A stretch of 64,000 nucleotides of DNA from Neopestalotiopsis rosae (lineage: Eukaryota; Ascomycota; Sordariomycetes; Amphisphaeriales; Sporocadaceae): NCBI GenBank assembly GCA_023078685.1, contig JALGAS010000007.1, positions 2,914,001-2,978,000 of the forward strand, in the 5' to 3' direction. Positions 11,545-21,382 of the stretch are shown piece after piece. The notes under the pieces are model-generated. The model was not told the DNA's origin. It ran no database searches and saw only the letters and a program-made list of their open reading frames with translations. The position numbers were made by a program, and so were the translations under genes. The first letter of the stretch is position 1. Every line of letters begins with the position of its first letter.

Positions 11545-12996
11545 ATGACACAAACTACTCAGTCCGAGCGCCCTTTCCGCGTTGTCGTCGTCGGCTCCGG
11601 TGTTGCTGGTATGGTGGCTTCCAACTGCCTACAAAAGCTTGGCATCGATCATGTGGTTCTGGAGAGGCAGACGGATGTAGCGCCTCCCTTGGGTGCCGGT
11701 ATCTCAATGTGGCCGCATGGTCTGCGCATTCTCAACCAGCTCGGATGCTTGGACGCGGTCAAGGAAGCGGCTGTCCCTGTCAGTCGCTTCATGTCGCGCG
11801 ATCCCAGTGGACGTCTAATTCATGATAATTTGCTTTACACTCATGTCGAGCAAAACCATGGCATTGGCTTTTACCCACTTGAGAGACAGCGTTTCCTCCA
11901 GATTCTGTACGACGGTCTCCCAGACAAGTCCTTTGTCAAGACTGGATGTGCCGTCGAGGACGTGGCTCAGTTTCCCGACCGAGTCGAGGTGAAGCTCTCA
12001 AACGGCGAGGTCGAGACTGGCGACATGGTCCTGGGCTGCGACGGCGTTCACAGCCTGGTGCGGCAAGTCATGTGGGATCACGCGACCAAGACGTCGCCGG
12101 GCCTCATCCAGACCAAGGAGAAGACGTCGCTCAAGACGTCGTGGAAGACGCTCGTCTTTGTCACGCCGGGCATCCCCGAGCTGGGCGAGCGCGACCTGAC
12201 CGTGACTTACAACGACGGCTTTACTTTTCTCATCACCTCGCAGCCCGGCGCCGTATACTTCTTCGTCATCTTCCGCCACGACAAGCCGTTCACCTGGCCG
12301 CGCCGGGAGCGCCACACGGACGCCGAGGCCGAGGAGCTGGCCGCCCGCGTCGCCGACCGGCCCGTGACGGACCAGCTTGTCTTCCAGGAGATCTGGAAGC
12401 GGCGCACCCGCGCCTCGGTCATCTCCCTCGAGGAGTGCGTCATGGAGCACTGGCACCACGGGCGCATCGTGCTGGCCGGCGACGCCGTGCACAAGGTGCA
12501 CCCCAACATGGGTCTCGGGGGCAACTCGGCCATCGAGGGCATCGCCTCGCTCATGAACCACCTCGAGCGCGTCGTCGCGCCCGCCCGGCAGAAGCAGAGC
12601 GGCAGGCCCAGCGCCACGGCCCTCGCCATGGCCTTTGCCGCGTACCAGGAGGAGCGCAAGCAGCGGATGCGCGAGCTCATGGACCTGAGCAACATGGTGG
12701 CCAAGATGCACACGTACGCCACCCCGCTGCACAGGTTCATGGCCAACTGGATGCTGCCCCTCGCTGACGACCGCACTTTTGCCGACCGCGTCGGCGCCTA
12801 CATTGCCACGGCGCCCAGGCTCGACTTTGTGCCCGAGACCCCCGGGGGCTTCACCACCGGCCGGCTGCCCTGGCAGCTCAACAAGGCGCTGGTGCTGCCG
12901 CTCGAGGAGGACGAGGGCAGGCTCGATGACGACGAGAGGCATTTCTTTGAAAAGGTCTTGGACAGTCGACTCGCCAAGATTTCCATAGCTGTCTAA
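11545..12996 (+). CDS. FAD-dependent monooxygenase, PaxM-like
   Basis: Single-exon flavoprotein of 483 residues. The N-terminal dinucleotide motif VVVVGSGVAGMVASNCL is followed by a conserved acidic residue in VVLERQ. The central motif is LGCDGVHSLVR, and the ribityl/pyrophosphate motif LAGDAVHKVHPNMGLGGNSA is near residues 311-330. This is the group A FAD monooxygenase layout, and the early PLGAGISMWPHGLRIL matches PaxM/AsqM-type enzymes of fungal terpenoid and meroterpenoid pathways, which often epoxidise or hydroxylate hydrophobic intermediates. I see no signal peptide, and there is no strong C-terminal membrane segment. The second half (about 12000-12960) is markedly GC-rich at third codon positions compared with the first. 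It sits between the KR-ACP gene and an SDR, with two palindromic motifs upstream, so a tailoring role is likely. The substrate is unknown. Confidence 0.85.
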   Translation: MTQTTQSERPFRVVVVGSGVAGMVASNCLQKLGIDHVVLERQTDVAPPLGAGISMWPHGLRILNQLGCLDAVKEAAVPVSRFMSRDPSGRLIHDNLLYTHVEQNHGIGFYPLERQRFLQILYDGLPDKSFVKTGCAVEDVAQFPDRVEVKLSNGEVETGDMVLGCDGVHSLVRQVMWDHATKTSPGLIQTKEKTSLKTSWKTLVFVTPGIPELGERDLTVTYNDGFTFLITSQPGAVYFFVIFRHDKPFTWPRRERHTDAEAEELAARVADRPVTDQLVFQEIWKRRTRASVISLEECVMEHWHHGRIVLAGDAVHKVHPNMGLGGNSAIEGIASLMNHLERVVAPARQKQSGRPSATALAMAFAAYQEERKQRMRELMDLSNMVAKMHTYATPLHRFMANWMLPLADDRTFADRVGAYIATAPRLDFVPETPGGFTTGRLPWQLNKALVLPLEEDEGRLDDDERHFFEKVLDSRLAKISIAV

Positions 12997-13822
12997 GGAG
13001 CGAAGGCCCAAGGAAGAAAAAAAAGGAAAGAAAGCGGCATGCGTCTCCCGAGTTTTATACCCCTCGCATTTATTTCATTGGTCTTGTAGAAGGGATGCTA
13101 TTCGTTTTTCTACTCTTCTTTTTTGTCATATCAGCGGCGTTTTCAGTAGCTTAAACAAGTTTCTCTTGGTTATCAATGATTAAGCACTCTCAAACTTGTC
13201 CTCCTCTTTCCCTGAAAGCGATAATGAGATCTGTCAAATATGCTGGGGAAAAAGATGAGCATTATCTACACACTCGGCACTCAGTAAATTATTAATATTA
13301 TTTGTGAATGCCTATTATTTCGAGCTCTCCGACAATTCACGCAAATATCTATCAATCTGAGTACAAGATAGCCCAATGACTCATGATACTCTCACATGAG
13401 CTCGTTTGTGCATACCTGGATATTGACAGATGAGACGGGAGAACAGGGGTAAGAGGAAGAGACGGTGGTTATGAACACAAGAAGAGTGGAAGGGGCCAAG
13501 ATCACAGGTTTGTCGCAAAGGTCTGTTACACTTCAATAATACTGCCGCGTCTCTCCCACTGGCGTAAGGCCCGGCAGACTTGCAGAGTTGGAGTTGAGAA
13601 ACAGGGCCCCGTAGGTCTTATATGATTCGCGAGCTGTGCAACTCGCCGTCTTCCTCGCCATTTGTTCAATTGTCAATTCGTCATAATTCATACATTTATC
13701 ATCGCCACAATTCTCATTCCAAATTGTCTTTGGCCAATCGAATGGGGCGTGGTTGAAGAAACCGTGATGTAGAGTAATATTCACGGTGGTGCGCTGTAGT
13801 TCTGGTTCTAGCGCCGGGTGAT

Positions 13823-13891
13823 ACCACCTACTGCGCTATACTACCTATTACACTGCACTATGATGGCGCTGCACCACCTATCACGCTGCAC
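13823..13891. repeat. Degenerate 17-19 bp direct repeat, three units
   Basis: Units begin at 13823 (ACCACCTACTGCGCTAT), 13840 (ACTACCTATTACACTGCAC) and 13873 (ACCACCTATCACGCTGCAC). The first two abut and the third follows after 14 bp. They share ACYACCTAYYRCRCTGCAC. They may be a minisatellite or the end of an eroded mobile element. No terminal inverted repeat was found. Confidence 0.5.
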
Positions 13892-14338
13892 CCGACCTTC
13901 GTGGTTATCGTAATAACCCAAATTTTAGGCCTGTGCTGAGAGCCTTCGACCTAGTCCTACTGACCTTTGCCTTCCGGGCAAATACATCAAGAATTGACAG
14001 CTATCATTAAATAGATACGACGTCAGAAGGAGCTTAAACAATACAGATCTGAAACAATTATAGATGCCAGATGACATTATAAAAAAGGTAGTCAGGCTGT
14101 GACTCAGTCCGGTCGGCTGCATCGATTCACTGCCTCATAACTCCTGGAGTTTCCTTGGGCCCAAATATTGTATTTGACGAATGTGACCCAATAGCAATGA
14201 TTGAGACTGACCTGGAGCACTCACGCGATTGATGGTCAACGTCAAGGAGAGCAGCGGAAATAGATGCGGACTTAAGTCATCTTTGACAGGAAAACCGAAG
14301 ACATGAATGAGTACCTAGTATAAAGCCATCGGAGTTGG

Positions 14339-14351
14339 AATCCGCGGGATT
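14339..14351. promoter_or_regulatory. Palindromic motif AATCCGCGGGATT, copy 3
   Basis: Identical to the copies at 10811 and 10892. Here the palindrome extends to GGAATCC-GCG-GGATTCC (7-bp arms). It lies about 340 bp upstream of the SDR ATG, a sensible promoter position. Confidence 0.55.
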
Positions 14352-14691
14352 CCCACGGGTCCGCAGGGGTGTCTCAGCTACTGGCCCCAGTTCGGTCACA
14401 TCGGGCCCGCTTTGTGCGAGATGCGTATCCCTGTAATTCAGGGTCCAGACAAAGAATGCAGCACATGCTCGGATGGCAGACTGAGGAATGGACTTGTATA
14501 ATAAGCCATGTCCAATAGCTTCCAAGAAATTGTTTGGAGGCTCTAAACAGCATCTTCGCAAGTAAACAAAACTTCGGTCACTTCAAGCACTCTTCTCCCA
14601 TATATACTCATCTCACTCAACAATCACATTGACACCTGTATTTACACAACACTGGTTAAATCGCTATATCGCAAGAGCTTTGACAGACACC

Positions 14692-15739
14692 ATGCCTGGC
14701 ACTGTCAGTTTTATGAAGCAGTCCTTTCCGGGAAAGGCAACATTCACCGACAAGAATGTCCCGGATCTGACTGACAAAGTCGTCATCGTCACTGGCTCCA
14801 ACACTGGTCTTGGCAAGGAAATCGCCAGGATCGTATATGCCAAGAATGCTAGAGTCTACATCATGGCGCGCTCAGAAAAGAAATCTCTCGACGCGATAGC
14901 AGACATCAAGGAGGCCGTCCCCAAATCTGCCGGAGAGCTCATCTACCTCCCCCTCGATCTGTCGGATCTCAACAAGGTCAACGAGTCAGCTAAGCAATTC
15001 CTCAGCAGGGAAAGGCAGCTGCACATTCTCTTCAACAATGCCGGGGTGGGGTATCCAGAAAAGGGCTCCCAGTCCCGGCAGGGCTATGAGCTGCAGCTGG
15101 GAGTCAATTGCATTGGTACCTTTGCCTTTACCAAGTTGCTCACACCTGCGCTCGTTGCCACGGCCAAGACGGCGCCCACCAACTCGGTGCGCGTGGTCTG
15201 GGTGTCCTCGTCGGCCGTAGAGGCCATCACCTCCAAGGGCTTCGTCGAGAAGGTGGCCAAGGTGGACGGCATGAGCGGCTTTGAGCAGTACTGCATGAGC
15301 AAGCTCGGCAACTACTACCACGCGACCGAGTTCGCCGCCCGCCACCGCGCCGACGGCGTCGTCTCGCTCCCGCTGAACCCGGGCAACCTCGACTCGGACT
15401 TTTGGCGCACGCAGGGCGCCATGATGACGTGCATCCTTAGGAAGACGTTGCTCTACCCTCCCGTCTTTGGCGCCTACACCAACCTCTTTGCCGCCTTTTC
15501 TCCAGATGTAACTCTCGAGAAGTCGGGAACTTTTAGTAAGTACAAAGAAGCGGCATTGGACCAACTGCGAAATGAAGCGCAAATGGCTAACTCGAATGGA
15601 AACAGTTGCTCCTTGGGGCCAGTTCTGGAAAGTATCACCCGAGATGCTAGCAGGCGCAAAATCCCGATCCGAGGGTGGTACCAACATTGGCCGTGACTTT
15701 TGGGACTGGACTGAGGCACAAGTTAAGCCTTATCTCTAA
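14692..15739 (+). CDS. Short-chain dehydrogenase, retinol dehydrogenase-like
   Basis: NAD(P)H-dependent oxidoreductase of about 325 residues. Exon 1 is 14692-15535 and exon 2 is 15606-15739, joined as TF-IAPWGQFW in phase. The Rossmann motif VIVTGSNTGLGKEIAR is near residues 27-42, with NNAG at about 115, the active-site serine in VVWVSSSAVEA and the catalytic Tyr and Lys in YCMSKLGN. The end FWDWTEAQVKPYL is typical of fungal light-induced/retinol-dehydrogenase-like SDRs, common in secondary metabolite clusters. ATG 14692 (context CACCATG) was preferred because no ATG lies upstream in frame before the gene's TATA-like region. A palindrome copy lies about 340 bp upstream. It is probably a tailoring enzyme of the neighbouring island. 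Confidence 0.85.
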
Positions 15740-16700
15740 AGGAAAAGGTAAAAGGCTACGGTGCCGGTATACTCGGACCCTGTGAACGCGAGGGTGGTAT
15801 CGCCTTGCTTTCCTGTTTTTGAAGTTATGATAGACATGTGTTTGACACTATCTCTCCTTTGTTCTTCTCTCTGATTACTGTAGCTGTTTTCTATTCGAGC
15901 ATGCGAGATAATATGGATTCCTTTCTGTTTATCAGGGTTATATCTTCAGGTGGCATTATGTATAGACGTATTGGTAGCATATTAGGAAATGGAGAAATGA
16001 TCGGTTGCGCTTTCTATAACTCGCAAAGATCCACATTGTGCTAATCAGCCCTACGGCGATCATAGAACCCCACCAATCCCGCCTATGTGACCACCATTGC
16101 ACCGAGGGGCGGAACTGGACCCAATTTGACAGCTGGTCGCACTAACTTGACCTACCTCACTGTGTAACGCAGTCCGTAGGCTGTATATAATACGTATAAT
16201 ACAGGAGCACTTATCATTCCAAATGACTATTGTGAGGTCAAGCACCATGACGTCGACTGATGCAGTCAATTTCAACTGCGCAAATATCCCAGGCTGGATC
16301 TTACCACCACGATCATGATCCCGAGCCGAATGTGCTTTCTACGCATGTACAACACGTACCAGACGCATGCCCCTGCAACTGGTAATAATACAGGTGCTGA
16401 ATTACCTAAACCCCGCAATCTCCGATAAGACAGGGCAGGTAAGCTGTCCATCTTGCGTTAGGGGCTCGGTTGGGCGGTATATTCGGTGCGCGTTCTCCGA
16501 ACACGACCTCAGCGTGCCGCAATGTTTGACTGTCATGACCACCTAAACCCTTGTGATTTTTCGGTATTTGAGAAAGTGCATATCACGCCCATATCACATT
16601 TCAATCACATTTTGCGGTCCGATATCTTCCCTGCATGGTTCGCACCTCGCAACTCGCGCGTACTCAATTTGTCTTCCTGTCCACCTAGCTCCCTGGCGAC
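15740..16700. other. Intergenic before the Zn2Cys6 regulator
   Basis: About 0.96 kb. TATATAATACGTATAATAC near 16184 is AT-rich and TATA-like. No copy of the AATCCGCGGGATT motif occurs here. Open frames are short and unremarkable. Confidence 0.4.
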
Positions 16701-19056
16701 ATGGACGATCTCCTGAGCCCGGCGCCCTATGGACAGGCATGTGGGGGTTGCGCGCGCGCTAAGTCAAAGTGCTTCTTCAGAGTCGGCGGATCTGAATGTC
16801 AACGGTAAGTGACGTGACCTGTTACTACCACCGCAATGCTGTCCTATTTTACCATTTTGGCTGCGCATTGTGACTAGAAACTTAACAACTAACTGGCTGT
16901 CTTTCAAAGGTGTCATCGCCTCGGGAAACCATGTGAACCAGCACGAAAACGAAAGGCCGAAACGCCTCTGCCGCACCACCAACAGCAACCCCAACAAAAG
17001 CAGAGACTACAAGAAGAATCATCGCCAGCGCTCTCAAGCCGACTGGAGGAGAAGCTGGACAGCCTCGTGTCACTACTGCGCTCTCAAGCTACCGAACAAT
17101 ATGGTCAAAGTCAAGGCCAACTGAGTGCTCAGCTCCAACAACAACTATATACTCCACAATCTCAACAATCCCATACCACCCCCAAGTCTCTGTCGGATAC
17201 CACTTCTTCCCTGTTTCCGACGCACTCCGGGCCGCCCAACCCATCTCGTGCAGATACGGCTTCAACATACAATGGATTCTCCAGCAGCTATACCTCCGAA
17301 AGCGATCCCCATCTAGTGTTCGACGCAGGAAACTCGGTTATACGTCCTGTCCGCCCGTCGGAAAACGACGCCCTAACAATAACGCCAATCCACCATGATG
17401 TGTCGAAACACTTTGTCTCGGATCAGCGAGCAGAGGAGCGGCTGAATGTCTTTAGACATTCTTTTCTTCCAACGTTCCCTTTCGTGCATATTCCGAACAA
17501 CAAAAGTGCGCGCGAACTTCGGCAGGAAAAACCCTTTCTCTGGTTCGTCATTATGTGCCTTACCAATCCTGACGTATCCGAGCAATTCGTCATGTCAGAT
17601 GTAGTGTGGGAGATTATTTCTCGAAGAATTGTTACGCAACAGCTTGCGAATTTGGACCTGCTCCTCGGCGTCGTATGTTTCGGTGCTTGGTAAGTCGATT
17701 GTACACATTCCTTCTTTCTGCCCGAATCACCCAGCCCCTTTCATCATGCTTATAGATTTTCAGGGCACATTACTTCAAAAAGGACAAGCCGTTTATGACC
17801 ATGCTATCACAATTGGCTATATCTCTTGCCACCGAACTAAATATACATCAAGATTCCTTTTCTCATATACGAGAAACTAGGTCGGCCGAAATTCTTGTCA
17901 AGGATGCAATACAACGGAAGCCAAGGACGTTAGAAGAACGTCGCACTATGCTTGCTGTTTTTCATCTTTCATCAGCGTGAGAAACATTTTCTTACATACT
18001 ACTCAAGTATACTCTCGACTAATACGCATATAGGGCATGGTCGACGTATAGAAAAGTTGAAGCACTTCGCTGGAACCCCTATATGGCCAAATGCCTACGT
18101 ACACTTTGCGAAGCGGCAGAAACCAACTGGGACCTGGTCCTGGCTACCCAGGTTAAATGTCAAGCTATCACAAATCAGCTTGTGTGCGCCGCTGGAGACC
18201 AGCCTGCTGCGAATGGCGGAGACCCAAAGGCTTTTTCCGCCATGTTCGTGACGTATTTGCTAGGACAACTAGATGAGATACGGCAAAGCCTTCCCTCCGA
18301 AGTCTCTTTATATAGTAAGATTTACCTTCTATTCGTGTTGTCGATTAACCCGAAGCTCATAATATTTACGCAGGCTCTACACAATATTACCTTTATAGTG
18401 CCGAGCTAAAGATTCGCGAATCGATCTTTACACGGCTCGCAAGCCACCAAGATACTGATTTTTCGGGATTCCGTAAACTGCAGGACCTTAATTCGCTCCT
18501 GACCTGCGCCGAGCGGTGGCTTGCAGTTTGGTTTGAGATGCCGCTCGTAGACTGGCTCGGCATTACGGTCGACACATTTGCACAATTCACACATTGCCTT
18601 ATTGTGCTGTTCAAGCTTACAACGCTCAGTGAACCTGATTGGGACCGGGAAGAGGTACGGCGGCGGGCCGACGTCCTTGCAGCGCTCGATCGGTCCTGTG
18701 AGACGGTGGAGCGTGTGCCTGCGGCCGTGGGTATGGTGGATGCGGAGCCCGAGTCACCGCGCAGAGGTCTTTTCTTTAAAACAACATATCTCCTGCGAAG
18801 CATCAAGGCCTTGATCCTGGCAGAGATGACGCCAGATGTGCTATGTGGTCCGGCGTTGCAGTCGCCTGAAAGCGGCATAGTCATAGATGACTACCATGCC
18901 GGAGGAAATGGTGTGGTGAACTACGGCACAGAAAATATGCCCATCCCGGATGAGCTCGTACTAAGCTTATCTGACGAGCCTTGGTTGTCGGACATATGGA
19001 GTTCTCCTTGGGATCGCCTGTCGGAGGACACGTTTGACCTTCCCATGTTCACATGA
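16701..19056 (+). CDS. Zn2Cys6 transcription factor with fungal-specific regulatory domain
   Basis: Exon 1 (16701-16804) and exon 2 (from 16910) join as SECQR-CHRLGKPCEPARKR. This gives a complete zinc cluster, CGGCARAKSKC then CQRCHRLGKPC, with spacing C-x2-C-x6-C-x8-C-x2-C-x6-C. A short coiled-coil/linker follows (SSRLEEKLDSLVSLLRSQ), then a Gln/Ser-rich stretch and the helical middle-homology region across three further introns. The tail ends DTFDLPMFT and is acidic and hydrophobic, as expected for activation. Length is about 630 residues. Its place beside two redox tailoring genes and a PKS piece fits a pathway-specific regulator, and the CCGCGG-cored palindromes nearby are plausible targets. 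Regulation by it is inferred, not shown. Confidence 0.88.
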
Positions 19057-19266
19057 GCAAATATTGCTTTGGTTTCGTACTCAAGCACCACATAGATAGA
19101 GTAGCCATGAATGATACCCGGATCGCATTCGCGTCCAGAAGTATGAATCAAGTTGATCATGTCAGTATATTCTACAGTGTAAACTTAACCCGAGGGCCCC
19201 GTGGATGTATTGGAAGTTGGGGGCGATCTCTCCTGGCGCGCATCGAAGTTGAAAAGGGTGGTCTTC

Positions 19267-20856
19267 TCAGGGACCTCTATCGCTGGGGTTTTGAGAACCC
19301 TTTTTAATAAATTCAGGATCCAAGAACTTATGCAAGGACATGTCTCCTGCTGAAGGTCTTTCCTCTGGCAACCAACGCAGGAGCTTTTGGACAAATGAAA
19401 GCAACAAGTTTTGCTGCTCTCCTTGTAGTCTCACCTCGCGCGTCTTGAGGGACTGTTGAGGTATGGGTGTTGCAGCAATCCAATTGCCTACAATCCCCAA
19501 AGTTGTTCGTTAGCCCAATGCACAACTTTGCGTAGAGTTTGCTGCGACATACCTTCAGTGTCCCAGTATTGACTGCACTTTTCGCTTCGTTGCAAAAGTT
19601 CCTTGGGCGGGTTCCCTATGAGGGAGACCATTTCGGCAAGATGCTGCTCGTCGTTGAGGCTCCTATTTTTGGTCGCGCGAAATAGTGAACCTCCTTCAAA
19701 TAGATCCCAAATCTTGAAAAGTGGTGTCGTGTCAGCTCAAGTACGAAAAAAATTCAAAAATTTCCAGGTTTCACAGTACCATTACCCCAAGAGACCACAT
19801 ATCTATTTTCGAGTCCCATTCCATACCCAAGATGATTTCTGGTGCGCGGTACACGTCTGGCATGACATCACCAGAGACGCGATCCCCTACTTTGGCAGCG
19901 CTGAAATCGCAAATGGTCACCGGACCCGACGAGATGGGAAGGAAATGAGAGCAATATATAACGCGATCTGGAAGTTCCTTGCGGGCAGAGGGAAGCTCAA
20001 GCTCATCCGTCTCTATTGTGGAGATGGTCGAATCATCATGAATTCCCAGCAGAATGTTGGTGGGTGACAAGTCTGGATGGCTCTTAGCTAGGTAGTCAGC
20101 TTAACAAACCATATGCATAGAACATACCTGTATGTATAATGCCGACCTGGTGCATGAAATCTAGACCAGCAAGGATATAGTGCAAGCTATACTACAACAT
20201 GTCAAGGGCAAAACATCCTCCAAGCCGATCTTTGAATTCGTGAAAGTTTATGCCCAGCGATTTGAAGAGTAAACATTGGTGTGTTCCATATGGACCTTCT
20301 ATCTTGAAATCATTTAACGGCACACGAACCAACTGCTCTCCGGGGTGCTCGCTGCCGTCAATGTCCTTGAGATGTCGAGAAACGGCGAGCTCATTAATCA
20401 CCATTGTCGATGTTCGCAAAGCATTACATATTTTGAGGGTTAAGTGAGACCCATTCCTGTAGGGGACTCATCAATATGACATATATAAGAAAAGTATATG
20501 TGAAGTGGGGAGAAAACATACTCAAGGTCTCGGCAAAGCCAGACAGTGGACACACTGCCATATCCAAGTTTCGCAACCACCTGGTATCGAGACTCGAATA
20601 TTTCACCCAATCGGACAGGATAGAATTTCTCTGCCTGGTAGTCTGGCAGGGTCTCTTCTTCGAACTTGTCTTCCACGGGGATTTTTTCCCACCCGCTGGT
20701 TGGCATAGTACGAGGAAGAATCGATTGTGACATGAACCGTGCCCCACGACGGAGAGCGGAAGGTCTGGAAATTGCACGGTACCCATGGCAGATATGGATG
20801 CCATGAGAGTTACGAATGGTAGATGCTACCGATTTGAATAGTCTTGCTGCTCTCAT
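19267..20856 (-). CDS. SRPK-like serine/threonine protein kinase
   Basis: Several exons. The N-terminus has a basic, amphipathic leader, [19 protein letters not shown], that could target mitochondria. The SRPK signature follows: [20 protein letters not shown], then glycine-loop [17 protein letters not shown] and, after the first intron, [13 protein letters not shown] with the ATP-site lysine. The catalytic loop is [13 protein letters not shown] if the acceptor ATCCAG is used, so the aspartate is kept but the usual lysine is serine. The magnesium loop is DFSAAK rather than [23 protein letters not shown] is the normal activation/P+1 and helix F region. The C-lobe ends [20 protein letters not shown]. 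It belongs to the expanded fungal SRPK-like group rather than the splicing kinase Sky1 itself. Activity is likely but less certain because of the two changed motifs. Confidence 0.8.
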
Positions 20857-21382
20857 GGCGTCATGCGTTCGATGGACAAAGTTGGGTACACTTCAATATG
20901 TTTGCTTTTGGTGCCTCGATCGCGTTATGTCTTCCGGGTCACCAGCACGGATCACGGTAACCCCACTCTTCACCAAACCACCAACTTCACACATGAATGT
21001 CCCTATGGATCCATCCGTAGAGTCTTGCAAAGGCGAGAGCCGCGCTCGTCGGCCTATTAGTGGAGCACCAAGTTCATGTGATGTATAGAGACACCCACAG
21101 GCTTCACTTGCTGCTGTAGGAGGAGTCTCGTTGTATCGATACGTGAAGTAATTGAACTTGACAAAAATGATATGCTGACCATTGTGCAGCCTCATTCAGT
21201 CGCATGGAATACTGGATTAAAATGGGTATCGCATTATCTCTCTTTTTCTTATTGGCATCAATATCATCTATTCTGCGTAATACAAATAGTCTGATGGAGT
21301 ATCATATAAAAACAAGACAAGGCTCGCATAACCGAAAACGAAATGGTTCTATTCTCTCCCTTTATTATGCACCTGGTCCCAC
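20857..21382. other. Intergenic, promoter of the kinase and 3' flank of GH72 gene
   Basis: About 0.5 kb. No motif or gene recognised. Confidence 0.4.

Larger units (their letters stand above)
12997..14691. other. Intergenic, 1.7 kb, with short repeats and one palindrome copy
   Basis: It contains a three-unit degenerate 19-mer repeat (13823-13891), the third palindrome copy (14339-14351) and a CATATATACTC TATA-like element near 14600, ahead of the SDR gene. A minus-strand frame at 13533-13784 (for example FFNHAPFDWPKTIWNENCGD) lacks an ATG and may be a relic, but I cannot assign it. Confidence 0.4.

Noticed and set aside
11946..12767. Plus-strand frame of 273 codons rich in Arg, Ala and His
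   Set aside because: Alternate frame inside the FAD monooxygenase, typical of GC-rich coding sequence.
11998..13011. Minus-strand open frame of 337 codons
   Set aside because: Antisense shadow of the GC-rich second half of the FAD monooxygenase. No motif.
14277..14561. Minus-strand 94-codon frame
   Set aside because: It covers the palindrome copy 3 promoter region, has no homology features, and runs opposite to the SDR promoter.
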